64,000 bases of DNA from Microbacterium azadirachtae (GTDB taxonomy: Bacteria; Actinomycetota; Actinomycetes; Actinomycetales; Microbacteriaceae): contig NZ_JYIX01000040.1 of NCBI RefSeq assembly GCF_000956505.1, forward strand, positions 248,001 through 312,000. The letters run 5' to 3'. Made by a program: the position numbers and the translations under genes. The notes beneath the pieces were generated by a model that was not told where the DNA came from, did not search any database, and was given only the letters and a program-made list of their open reading frames with translations. Position 1 is the stretch's first letter. Each line of letters begins with the position of its first letter. Below, piece after piece: positions 18,211 to 26,530 of this stretch.

Positions 18211-19068
18211 CTACGGGCGGAGGGCGGTGGTGGCGCGGTCCCGGTGGGTGAGATCCTGGTGCGTCGCGGCGGCACGCCAGCCGTCCTGCGCCAGGAGCTC
18301 CCTGATCGCGGCGCCCTGCACCTCCGCGTGCTCGAGCACGAGCGTGCCGCCGGGGTGCAGCAGCGCCCACGCGCGACGGCTGATCGCACGCACCACGTCG
18401 AGCCCGTCCCGGCCGCCGTACAGCGCGAGCGCCGGGTCGTGCAGACGCACCTCCGGGTCGCGCGGGATGGCGTCGTCCGGCACATACGGCGGATTGGAGA
18501 TGACCACGTCCACGGTCCCGTCGAGGTCCGCGAGTGCGTCAGCGAGGTCGCCGAGGACGAGGGACAGGTTCTCCTGCCCCGCCGTGTTCCGCACCGCCCA
18601 GGCGTGCGCCTCGGGCGAGAGCTCGACCGCGTGCACCTGCGCGTGCGGCACCTCGGTCGCCAGCGCGAGCGCGATCGCCCCTGACCCCGTGCAGAGGTCG
18701 ACGCCGATCGGCGCGGGCGAGGCTGCGGCCAGGAGCGCGTCGATCGCGAACTGCGCGACGATCTCGGTCTCGGGCCGCGGCACGAACACGCCCGGGCCCA
18801 CGGCGAGCTCGAGGTGGCGGAAGGGGGCGGTGCCGGTGAGATGCTGCAACGGCTCCCTGGCGGCCCGGCGGGCGACGAGTCCGGCCAGCGCCGTCTCGTC
18901 CTCCTCGGTCAGCACGTCACCGCGGATCGTCGCGGCCTGCACACCGCCGCGGCCGAGTCCCAGCACGTGGCCGATGAGGAGTTCTGCGTCGACGGCGGGA
19001 TCCGGAACACCGGCGTCGCCGAGGGTCGTCGCGGCATGGCGGAGGGCATCGGCAAGGGGCACGGACAT
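18211..19068 (-). CDS. prmC: Release factor glutamine methyltransferase
   Basis: A 285-residue SAM-dependent enzyme that methylates the glutamine of the GGQ motif in release factors. The catalytic NPPY motif reads VVISNPPYVPDDAI; the SAM-binding stretch is IGVDLCTGSGAIALALA. The start is set at ATG at 19068 (MSVPLADALRH) because GGAGGT lies just upstream and homologues begin here; the open frame extends 35 codons further without a ribosome site. Usually adjacent to prfA; here about 3.2 kb of other genes separates them. Confidence 0.93.
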   Translation of the reverse strand: MSVPLADALRHAATTLGDAGVPDPAVDAELLIGHVLGLGRGGVQAATIRGDVLTEEDETALAGLVARRAAREPLQHLTGTAPFRHLELAVGPGVFVPRPETEIVAQFAIDALLAAASPAPIGVDLCTGSGAIALALATEVPHAQVHAVELSPEAHAWAVRNTAGQENLSLVLGDLADALADLDGTVDVVISNPPYVPDDAIPRDPEVRLHDPALALYGGRDGLDVVRAISRRAWALLHPGGTLVLEHAEVQGAAIRELLAQDGWRAAATHQDLTHRDRATTALRP

Positions 19069-19206
19069 AGACCTCCAGCGTAATGCGGGCGTCACATTCA
19101 CCGGGCGCACACACCCTCGCCTTAGGCTGTGCTCGATCGGGTCCTCCTCCGAAGCGGGACGGGGCCGTCGCATCCGCGAAGAAGTGCGCCCATCGAAAGG
19201 TCAGTC

Positions 19207-20145
19207 ATGGCAGGCATCCACTCCGACATCACCAGCACGTTCGGCAACACCCCGCTCGTCAAGCTGAACCACGTCACCGAGGGCCTCGACGCCACGGTGC
19301 TGGTCAAGCTCGAGTCCTTCAACCCGGCCTCGAGCGTCAAGGACCGCATCGGCATCGCGATCGTCGACGCCGCGGAGGCGTCCGGCGAGCTCGAGCCCGG
19401 CGGCACGATCGTCGAGGCCACCAGCGGCAATACCGGCATCGCTCTCGCGATGGTCGGCGCGGCGCGCGGCTACCGCGTGATCCTGACGATGCCCGCATCG
19501 ATGTCGAAGGAGCGCCGCGTACTGCTGAAGGCGTTCGGCGCGGAGCTCGTGCTGACCGACCCCGCGCTGGGCATGAAGGGCGCGATCGAGAAGCTGCAGG
19601 AGATCATCGCGGAGACTCCCGGTGCCGTCTGGGCCCGCCAGTTCGAGAACGCCGCGAACCCGCAGATCCACCGCGAGACCACGGCGCAGGAGATCCTGCG
19701 CGACACCGACGGCAACGTCGACGTCTTCGTCGCCGGGATCGGCACCGGCGGCACCATCACGGGCACCGGGCAGGCCCTCAAGGCCGCCAACCCCGAAGTC
19801 AAGGTCATCGCGGTCGAGCCGACCGACTCCCCGCTGCTCAGCCAGGGGCACCCCGGACCCGCGAAGATCCAGGGCATCGGCCCGAACTTCGTCCCCGCGA
19901 TCCTGGACCGCGAGGTCATCGACGAGATCATCACCGCGGGCTTCGAGGAGTCCCTCTCCACTGCCCGCGACCTCGCCGCGAAGGAGGGCCTGCTGGTCGG
20001 CATCTCCGCCGGCGCCGCCGTCGCCCAGGCGCTGAAGGTGGCCGCGCGCCCCGAGAGCGCCGGCAAGACCATCGTCGTGATCGCGCCGGACACCGGCGAG
20101 CGCTACCTGTCCACCGCCCTGTTCGAGGACCTGCGCGAGGACTGA
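19207..20145 (+). CDS. cysK: Cysteine synthase A (O-acetylserine sulfhydrylase)
   Basis: A 312-residue PLP enzyme that makes cysteine from O-acetylserine and sulfide. The PLP lysine lies in NPASSVKDRIG; the TSGNTG loop and the GTGGTITG phosphate-binding loop are intact. The ATG is preceded by GAAAGGTCAGTC; the open frame extends 26 codons upstream without support. It overlaps cysE by one base, so the pair forms a two-gene cysteine biosynthesis operon on the plus strand inside a mainly minus-strand block. Confidence 0.97.
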   Translation: MAGIHSDITSTFGNTPLVKLNHVTEGLDATVLVKLESFNPASSVKDRIGIAIVDAAEASGELEPGGTIVEATSGNTGIALAMVGAARGYRVILTMPASMSKERRVLLKAFGAELVLTDPALGMKGAIEKLQEIIAETPGAVWARQFENAANPQIHRETTAQEILRDTDGNVDVFVAGIGTGGTITGTGQALKAANPEVKVIAVEPTDSPLLSQGHPGPAKIQGIGPNFVPAILDREVIDEIITAGFEESLSTARDLAAKEGLLVGISAGAAVAQALKVAARPESAGKTIVVIAPDTGERYLSTALFEDLRED

Positions 20146-20729
20146 TGCCGCACTCTGGCATGTCGTGGGCCGGGCGGATGCGCGAGGACATCGCATCCGC
20201 CCGGCTGCGCGACCCCGCCGCGCGCGGCGGACTCGAGATCGCACTGCTCTACCCCGGCCTGCACGCCATCTGGGCGCATCGGCTGAACCACGCCCTCTGG
20301 GCGCGCGGCTGGCGCTTCCCCGCCCGCATGGGCTCGCAGGTCGCGCGCTGGCTCACGGGCGTCGAAATCCACCCCGGCGCCACGATCGGGCGCCGCTTCT
20401 TCATCGATCACGGCATGGGCGTCGTGATCGGGGAGACCGCGGAGATCGGCGACGATGTGATGCTCTACCACGGCGTCACGCTCGGCGGGCGCACCCGCGA
20501 TGCGGGCAAGCGCCACCCGACTCTGGAGGACGGCGTCGTGGTCGGCGCCGGCGCGAAGATCCTCGGCCCCGTCGTGATCGGAGCGCGCTCCGCGGTCGGC
20601 GCGAACGCCGTGGTCACGAAGGACGCGCCCGCAGATTCCGTGCTGACCGGGGTCCCCGCCAGGGCCAGGCCCCGTGTCGAGGGCGAGAGCACGGCGAGGA
20701 TCCTGTCGGTCCCGGACTACTCGATCTGA
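20145..20729 (+). CDS. cysE: Serine O-acetyltransferase
   Basis: A 194-residue enzyme that acetylates serine with acetyl-CoA, feeding CysK. The left-handed beta-helix hexapeptide repeats begin at about residue 70 (GVEIHPGATIGRRFFIDHGMGVVIGETAEIGDDVML) with the catalytic His in FIDHGMG and the YHGVTLGG loop. It is of the short type that lacks most of the N-terminal helical domain of E. coli CysE. Start ATG overlaps the cysK stop (TGATG). The stop lies 7 bp from the end of the convergent membrane protein gene. Confidence 0.95.
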   Translation: MPHSGMSWAGRMREDIASARLRDPAARGGLEIALLYPGLHAIWAHRLNHALWARGWRFPARMGSQVARWLTGVEIHPGATIGRRFFIDHGMGVVIGETAEIGDDVMLYHGVTLGGRTRDAGKRHPTLEDGVVVGAGAKILGPVVIGARSAVGANAVVTKDAPADSVLTGVPARARPRVEGESTARILSVPDYSI

Positions 20730-20736
20730 GCGGCGA

Positions 20737-21159
20737 TCAGCGCTTCTTGGCCGCGGCCTTGAGCGCAGCCGCCTCGCGCACCTCGCGCTTGATCAGCAGC
20801 AGAGGCAGCACGACGGTGCACAGCGCGGTGATGACCCAGACGACGACGGGTCCGAGGATCCAGCCCAGCGGATCGGTGATCCGCAGGCCGCCGATCGGCA
20901 GCAGGATGACGATGAGCAGCGCCGCGAAGGTGGAGATGATGCCGATCCCGCCCAGCAGAGCCGGCGCATAGCGGGTGGCCATGGACGCGATCCACGGTGC
21001 CAGCAGACTCTGCAGCACGGTGAAGATCAGCACGCACAGCACGAAGCCCCACCACTTGCTCCACTCGATCGTGAAGCCCGTCAGCAGCAGATCGGCCACG
21101 ATCAGGCCGAGCGCCGACGACGCCAGGAAGATCAGGGTGCGCATGAAGAAGAGGCCCAT
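20737..21159 (-). CDS. Small four-helix membrane protein, phage-holin-4-like family
   Basis: A 140-residue protein with four hydrophobic segments (about residues 7-26, 34-55, 67-90 and 97-122) and a basic C-terminus (KREVREAAALKAAAKKR). It fits the actinobacterial four-TMS family annotated as phage holin superfamily (PF04020 type). In chromosomes these occur far from phages, and a lytic function is not implied. It shares a 59-bp divergent intergenic region with dinB. Confidence 0.7.
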   Translation of the reverse strand: MGLFFMRTLIFLASSALGLIVADLLLTGFTIEWSKWWGFVLCVLIFTVLQSLLAPWIASMATRYAPALLGGIGIISTFAALLIVILLPIGGLRITDPLGWILGPVVVWVITALCTVVLPLLLIKREVREAAALKAAAKKR

Positions 21160-21218
21160 AGCCGGAGCATAGCGCGGGACGGGTGCGCACCTGGCGCGCG
21201 CCGCGTACTGTCGGGATC

Positions 21219-22283
21219 ATGCGCTGGGTGCTCCACGTGGACCTCGACCAGTTCATCGCGGCCGTCGAAGTGCTGCGCCGGCCCGAACTGGCCGGCCTCC
21301 CCGTCATCGTGGGCGGGCGCGGCGATCCCACCGAGCGCGCCGTGGTGTCGACCGCCTCCTACGAGGCCCGCGCGTTCGGCGTGGGGTCGGGGATGCCGTT
21401 GCGGATCGCCGCCCGCAAGGTGCCGGACGCGGTGATCCTGCCCGTGGACGCCCCGGCGTATCTGGCCGCCTCCGCCGAGGTCATGTCGGTGCTGCGCGCG
21501 CAGCCCGGCGCCGTGGTGCAGGTGCTGGGATGGGACGAGGCCTTCGTGGGCGTCGACACGGACGATCCGGAGGCCTACGCCCGACGCCTGCAGCAGGCTG
21601 TCCTGGACCGCACCCGGCTGCACTGCAGCGTAGGGATCGGCGACACCCTCGTACGCGCGAAGATCGCGACCGGGTTCGGCAAGCCGCAGGGCGTGTTCCG
21701 TCTCACCGCCGAGAACTGGGACGAGGTGATGGGCGCGCGAGCGGTGATCGAACTGTGGGGCGTCGGCACAAAGGTCTCGAAGCGGCTCCTCACCCTCGGC
21801 ATCCGCACGGTCGCAGAGCTCGCCGTGGCGCCGGAACCCGGGCTCACCGCCGAGTTCGGCCCGCGGATGGGTCTCTGGTACCAGGAGCTCGGCCGCGGCG
21901 GCGGATCGGCCGTCGTCGACGACACGCCGTGGGTCCCGCGCGGGCACAGCCGAGAGACCACCTACCAGACCGACCTCGCCGACCGTGCGGAGATCGAGCG
22001 GGCCGCGCTGACGCTGCTCGCGCAGGTCCTGGACGACGTGAGGGAGGACGGACGACCCGTCGTCGGTCTCGGACTGAAGGTGCGCTACGCGCCGTTCACG
22101 ACGAAGACGTTCACGAAGCGCATCCCGGAGACCGCGGACCGCGACGTGGTCCTCGCGAAGGCGAAGGAGCTCATCGCCCGGATCGCCCCGGACCGCGCGG
22201 TGCGCCTGCTGGGGATGCGCGCGGAGATGGCACTGCCGGAGGATGCGCGCGACGGTCGTACGCCCACCCGCGGAGCATGGTGA
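21219..22283 (+). CDS. dinB: Y-family DNA polymerase IV
   Basis: A 354-residue translesion polymerase. The catalytic acidic residues lie in VLHVDLDQFIAAVE near the N-terminus and in LGWDEAFVGVD; the usual Ser before Asp-Glu is Trp here, the acidic pair is kept. STASYEARAFGVGSGMPL is the finger motif, and GIGDTLVRAKIATGFGKP the palm. The helix-hairpin-helix region is ELWGVGTKVSKRLLTLGI. I chose the ATG at 21219; no good ribosome site is seen, suggesting a leaderless or weakly translated message. No SOS-box-like sequence was recognised in the 59 bp upstream. Confidence 0.92.
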   Translation: MRWVLHVDLDQFIAAVEVLRRPELAGLPVIVGGRGDPTERAVVSTASYEARAFGVGSGMPLRIAARKVPDAVILPVDAPAYLAASAEVMSVLRAQPGAVVQVLGWDEAFVGVDTDDPEAYARRLQQAVLDRTRLHCSVGIGDTLVRAKIATGFGKPQGVFRLTAENWDEVMGARAVIELWGVGTKVSKRLLTLGIRTVAELAVAPEPGLTAEFGPRMGLWYQELGRGGGSAVVDDTPWVPRGHSRETTYQTDLADRAEIERAALTLLAQVLDDVREDGRPVVGLGLKVRYAPFTTKTFTKRIPETADRDVVLAKAKELIARIAPDRAVRLLGMRAEMALPEDARDGRTPTRGAW

Positions 22284-22306
22284 CGCGCGGTCCGTGACCG
22301 CGCGTC
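22282..22306. terminator. Bidirectional terminator between dinB and prfA
   Basis: Perfect 11-bp arms (22282-22292 and 22296-22306) with a 3-base loop fill the 27-bp gap between two convergent genes. Confidence 0.75.
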
Positions 22307-22310
22307 GCGT

Positions 22311-23390
22311 TCAGCCCTCGGTGCCGAGGGCGGCGAGCTGGGCTTCCTCGTCCGCGTGGATCGCGGACTCGATGATCGGCTCGAGGGCCCCGTCCATCAC
22401 CTGGTCGAGGTTGTAGGCCTTGAACCCGGTGCGGTGATCCGCGATCCGGTTCTCCGGGAAGTTGTAGGTGCGGATCCGCTCGGAGCGGTCCATCCCGCGG
22501 ATCTGCGAGCGGCGGGCGTCGGAGGCCGCGGCATCGAGCTCCTCCTGCTGCTTCGCGAGCAGCCGGGCGCGCAGCACGCGCATGGCCGCTTCGCGGTTCT
22601 GCAGCTGCGACTTCTCGTTCTGCATCGAGACGACGATGCCGGTCGGCACGTGCGTGATGCGGACCGCCGAGTCGGTCGTGTTCACAGACTGCCCTCCGGG
22701 GCCGGAGGAGCGGAACACGTCGATCTTGAGGTCGTTCTGGTTGATCGCGACCTCGTCGGGCTCATCCACCTCGGGGAACACCAGCACGCCCGTCGTGGAC
22801 GTGTGGATGCGCCCCTGCGACTCCGTCGCCGGAACGCGCTGCACCCTGTGCACGCCGCCCTCGTACTTGAGGTGCGCCCAGACGCCCTGGGAGGGGTCGG
22901 TCGAGGATCCCTTGATCGCGACCTGCACGTCCTTGTAACCGCCGAGGTCGGACTCGGTGCGCTCCAGGAGCTCGGTCTTCCACCCCTTCGAGGCGGCGTA
23001 CTGCACGTACATGCGCAGCAGATCGGCGGCGAAGAGGGCGGATTCGGCTCCGCCCTCCCCCGCCTTGATCTCCATGATCACGTCGCGCGCGTCATCCGGA
23101 TCCCGAGGGATCAGCAGGCGCCGGAGCTTCTCCTGGGCGCCCTGCAGTCCCTCCTCCATGCCGGGGATCTCCGCCGCGATGGACTCGTCCTCGCGGGCGA
23201 ACTCCCGTGCGGTCTGGAGGTCCTCGCCCGCGGCGATCCAGTCGTCATGCGCCTTCACGATGCGGCTGAGCTCGGCGTAGCGGCGGTTGACCCGCTTCGC
23301 CCGCGCGGCATCGGCGTGCACCTCGGGGTCGGAGAGCTCCCTCTCCACCCTGCGGTGCTCGTCGCGCAGCGACTCGACCTGCTCGAACAT
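22311..23390 (-). CDS. prfA: Peptide chain release factor 1
   Basis: A 359-residue RF1 that terminates translation at UAA and UAG. The peptidyl-tRNA hydrolysis motif GGQ is at 232-234 in SSGPGGQSVNTTD, and the codon-recognition tripeptide is P-A-T at 187-189 (RVPATESQGRIHT), as in RF1 rather than RF2. Length is normal. It follows rho on the same strand with a 32-bp gap, the common rho-prfA order. Confidence 0.97.
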   Translation of the reverse strand: MFEQVESLRDEHRRVERELSDPEVHADAARAKRVNRRYAELSRIVKAHDDWIAAGEDLQTAREFAREDESIAAEIPGMEEGLQGAQEKLRRLLIPRDPDDARDVIMEIKAGEGGAESALFAADLLRMYVQYAASKGWKTELLERTESDLGGYKDVQVAIKGSSTDPSQGVWAHLKYEGGVHRVQRVPATESQGRIHTSTTGVLVFPEVDEPDEVAINQNDLKIDVFRSSGPGGQSVNTTDSAVRITHVPTGIVVSMQNEKSQLQNREAAMRVLRARLLAKQQEELDAAASDARRSQIRGMDRSERIRTYNFPENRIADHRTGFKAYNLDQVMDGALEPIIESAIHADEEAQLAALGTEG

Positions 23391-23422
23391 GACGACCGGA
23401 TCCCTGGTTCAGGCGGCGCGGA

Positions 23423-25375
23423 TCAGCGGATGCTGTTCTCGGACGCGTGGCTGTGGCCGGTGCCGGAGGCCGGCTTGCCCAGCTGCGCGTTCTGCATCTG
23501 CAGCAGGAACTCGACGTTCGACTCGGTCTCCTTGAGCTTGCCGAGGACGACCTCGAGGGCCTGCTGCGGGTCGAGCCCGGCGAGGGCGCGGCGCAGCTTC
23601 CACGTGATCTTGACCTCGTCGGGGCTCAGCAGCATCTCCTCGCGGCGGGTCGAGGACGCGTTGACGTCCACGGCCGGGAAGATCCGCTTGTCGGCCAGCG
23701 CACGGCTGAGACGCAGCTCGCTGTTGCCGGTACCCTTGAACTCCTCGAAGATGACCTCGTCCATCTTGGATCCGGTCTCCACCAGCGCGGTCGCGAGGAT
23801 CGTGAGCGATCCGCCGTTCTCGATGTTGCGCGCAGCGCCGAAGAAGCGCTTCGGCGGGTAGAGCGCCGAAGCGTCCACGCCACCCGTGAGCACGCGGCCG
23901 GAGGCCGGAGCCGCGATGTTGTACGCGCGGCCGAGGCGGGTGATCGAGTCGAGCAGAACGACCACGTCGCGGCCCAGCTCGACGAGGCGCTTGGCGCGCT
24001 CGATCGCGAGCTCGGCGACCGTCGTGTGATCCTCCGCGGGGCGGTCGAAGGTCGAGGCGATGACCTCGCCCTTGACCGTGCGCTGCATGTCGGTGACCTC
24101 TTCGGGGCGCTCGTCGACGAGCACGACCATGAGGTGCACCTCGGGGTTGTTCTGCGCGATCGCGTTGGCGATCTGCTGCAGCACGATCGTCTTGCCCGCC
24201 TTCGGGGGCGCGACGATGAGTCCGCGCTGGCCCTTGCCGATCGGGGCGACGAGGTCGATGATGCGCTGCGTGAGCTTCTCCGGCGCCGTCTCCAGGCGCA
24301 GGCGCTCCTGCGGATAGAGCGGGGTCAGCGCGGAGAACTCGACGCGGTTCGCGGCGTCGTCCGTGCTCAGGCCGTTGATCGAGTCGACCTTGACCAGCGC
24401 GTTGTACTTCTGGCGCCCCTGCTGCTCGCCCTCGCGAGGCTGCTTGATCGCGCCGACGACGGCGTCGCCCTTGCGCAGGTTGTACTTCTTGACCTGGCCG
24501 AGCGAGACGTACACGTCGCTGGGGCCGGACAGGTAGCCGCTGGTGCGCACGAAGGCGTAGTTGTCCAGCACGTCGAGGATGCCGGCGATCGGGATGAGGA
24601 CGTCGTCCTCGCCGATCTCGGTCTCGAACTCGTCGATGTTCTGGTTCGTGCCGGTGCGGCGCTTGTTGCGCTGACGTCCGCGGGCGCTGCCGCCGTCTTC
24701 GTCGGCCTCCTGGGCGCCGCCACGGCCGCCCTGGTTGCCCTGGTTGCTGTTCTGGTTGCCCTGGTTGCCCTGGTTGCCGTTCTGGCTGCCCTGACCACCG
24801 CTGCCCTGGCCGTCCTGACCGCCGTTGCGGTTGCGGCTGCGGCTGCGGGACCGGCTGCGGCTGCGGCCGCTCGTCTCGTCGCCGCCCTCGGCGGAGTTGT
24901 CCGCCGGCTGCGCGTCGGCGGACGCCGACTCGGCGGGCGCCTCCTTCGCTGCAGGCTCGGACGCGGCCTCGGCCGGAGCATCCGCCGCGGCCTCCGCCGG
25001 AGCGTCCTCGGTCTTCTTGGCCCGGCTGCGGCGCGGAGCCTTCGCCTTCGGAGCAGCCTCGGCCGGAGCCTCGGCCACGGGCGCCTCCGCGACGGGACCC
25101 GCCTCGGCCGGGGCCTCGGCGGGCGCGTCCTCGGTCTTCTTCGCCCGGCTGCGGCGCGGAGCCTTCGCCTTCGGAGCAGCCTCGGCCGGAGCCTCGGCAG
25201 CGGGTGCGGCCTCGGCGGCGGGCGCAGCCTCAGCGGCTTCGGCGGCCTTCGCCGCAGCCGTCGCCGTGTTCGCGCGGCGCGGGGCGCGCTTGCGCGGTGC
25301 CTTGGGTGCGTCCTCGGCGGACGCCTGATCGGCCGGAGCCGAAGTTTCGATCTGGGTCTCGGAGATAGTCTCCAC
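23423..25375 (-). CDS. rho: Transcription termination factor Rho with long disordered N-terminal insert
   Basis: A 650-residue hexameric RNA helicase/ATPase. The conserved core begins near residue 245: RNA-binding cold-shock-like domain at about 256-330, Walker A APPKAGKT (389-396), LVDERPEEVTD, and the secondary RNA site LLDSITRLGRAYN. The first 240 residues are unlike E. coli Rho: an Ala/Pro/Glu/Lys segment with a duplicated KAKAPRRSRAKKTEDAPAEA unit, then an RSRSRSRSRNRN and Gln/Asn/Gly-rich stretch. High-GC actinobacteria often carry such extensions, known in some cases to bind RNA. The GTG start follows AGAGGAG at 5-base spacing; the longer frame has no such site. Confidence 0.97.
   Translation of the reverse strand: METISETQIETSAPADQASAEDAPKAPRKRAPRRANTATAAAKAAEAAEAAPAAEAAPAAEAPAEAAPKAKAPRRSRAKKTEDAPAEAPAEAGPVAEAPVAEAPAEAAPKAKAPRRSRAKKTEDAPAEAAADAPAEAASEPAAKEAPAESASADAQPADNSAEGGDETSGRSRSRSRSRSRNRNGGQDGQGSGGQGSQNGNQGNQGNQNSNQGNQGGRGGAQEADEDGGSARGRQRNKRRTGTNQNIDEFETEIGEDDVLIPIAGILDVLDNYAFVRTSGYLSGPSDVYVSLGQVKKYNLRKGDAVVGAIKQPREGEQQGRQKYNALVKVDSINGLSTDDAANRVEFSALTPLYPQERLRLETAPEKLTQRIIDLVAPIGKGQRGLIVAPPKAGKTIVLQQIANAIAQNNPEVHLMVVLVDERPEEVTDMQRTVKGEVIASTFDRPAEDHTTVAELAIERAKRLVELGRDVVVLLDSITRLGRAYNIAAPASGRVLTGGVDASALYPPKRFFGAARNIENGGSLTILATALVETGSKMDEVIFEEFKGTGNSELRLSRALADKRIFPAVDVNASSTRREEMLLSPDEVKITWKLRRALAGLDPQQALEVVLGKLKETESNVEFLLQMQNAQLGKPASGTGHSHASENSIR
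25002..25198. repeat. Near-identical 74-bp direct repeat inside rho
   Basis: Segments 25002-25075 and 25125-25198 are nearly identical (I see one mismatch, TTGG versus TTCG) with a 123-bp (41-codon) period. They encode the duplicated acidic/basic unit in the Rho N-terminal extension. Such repeats can expand or contract by slippage or recombination in frame. Confidence 0.85.
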
Positions 25376-25572
25376 GAGTACTCCTCTTGTAAGTCGTGGG
25401 TATTTCGGCGCGCACACGGCAGATGCCGAGGCGCGACCGCACGATCATGCCGAGAACAGGCTGTCCCCTGCATGCCACCCGGGGAACACGCTGACATAGA
25501 GCTCGGTGACCGGCTCGTCCTGCGGTTTCGGGTGCTGTGCGGCTGACGCGGGAAGTGCGTCGCGGGTCGGGA

Positions 25573-26529
25573 TCACGATTGTGACGAAGAACCCTCCGCT
25601 CGATCCCTCACTGTACCACCTCGCACATCGACGGCGACCATCTGCGGGATCCACGGAGTGTCCGTGACGGCGTCGGCGATCCGCACCGCGTCGAGGCGGC
25701 TGCCCGGCCCGTCGCACAGCACCAGCACACTGGGTCCGGCGCCGGAGACGACCGCCGCGAATCCCTCGGCGCGCAGGGCGCGCACGAGGCGGTTCGTCTC
25801 CGGCATCGCGGGCGCGCGGTAGTCCTGGTGCAGCCGGTCATCGGTGGCGTCCAGCAGCACGTCGGGGCTCTGGGTGAGCGCGGCGATGAGCAGTGCGGAG
25901 CGGGAGACGTTGAACACCGCGTCCTCGCTCGGCACCTGCTCCGGCTGCAGGCTCCGCGCTGCCTTGGTCGACATCGTGTAGCCGGGGACGAGCACGAGCG
26001 GCGAGACGCCGCGGTGCACGAGCAGCTTCTTGTGCTGCGGACCACGCGCGGCCGTCCAGGCGATCGTCAGACCACCGAACAGTGCGGGTGCGACGTTGTC
26101 GGGGTGTCCCTCGAGCTCCGTCGCGAGGCGCAGCAGTGCGGCGTCGTCGAGTTCGACGATCCCCGCCAGAAGACCCTGCGCGGCCAGCACGCCGGCGGCG
26201 ACCGCGGCGCCGGAGGAGCCGAGACCTCGCCCGTGCGGAACGCCGTTGCGCGCCACGAGCCGGATCCCCGGCATCGCGACATCCACGTCGGCGAAGACGT
26301 GCGCGATCGAGCGGATGACGAGATTGGATCCGTCACGGGCGATCTCGTCCGCGCCGGATCCGGAGACCTCGACCTCGAGCAGGCCGGGCTCGAGAGCCGT
26401 GACCTCGAGCTCGTCGTACATGCTGAGCGCGAGGCCCAGGGTGTCGAACCCTGGACCGAGGTTGGCGCTCGTGGCGGGGACGCGCACCTCGACGGTGCGC
26501 CCCGGCATCGGCCCGATGGTGGCGCTCAC
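25573..26529 (-). CDS. thrB: Homoserine kinase
   Basis: A 318-residue GHMP-family kinase that phosphorylates homoserine for threonine synthesis. The N-terminal VRVPATSANLGPGFDTLGLAL and the ATP-binding loop VPHGRGLGSSGAAVAAG are classic. The GTG start lies one base from the hom stop (TGACGTGAGC), with GGGGGAG upstream, so translation is coupled to hom. It ends 197 bp before rho. Confidence 0.96.
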   Translation of the reverse strand: MSATIGPMPGRTVEVRVPATSANLGPGFDTLGLALSMYDELEVTALEPGLLEVEVSGSGADEIARDGSNLVIRSIAHVFADVDVAMPGIRLVARNGVPHGRGLGSSGAAVAAGVLAAQGLLAGIVELDDAALLRLATELEGHPDNVAPALFGGLTIAWTAARGPQHKKLLVHRGVSPLVLVPGYTMSTKAARSLQPEQVPSEDAVFNVSRSALLIAALTQSPDVLLDATDDRLHQDYRAPAMPETNRLVRALRAEGFAAVVSGAGPSVLVLCDGPGSRLDAVRIADAVTDTPWIPQMVAVDVRGGTVRDRAEGSSSQS

Positions 26530-26530
26530 G

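Noticed and set aside
19069..19206. Riboswitch or T-box leader before cysK
   Set aside because: The 138-bp gap shows no recognisable riboswitch core or long conserved hairpin.
20737..21159. Prophage remnant suggested by a holin-like gene
   Set aside because: No endolysin, structural, integrase or attachment-site features are nearby; the family is common in actinobacterial chromosomes.
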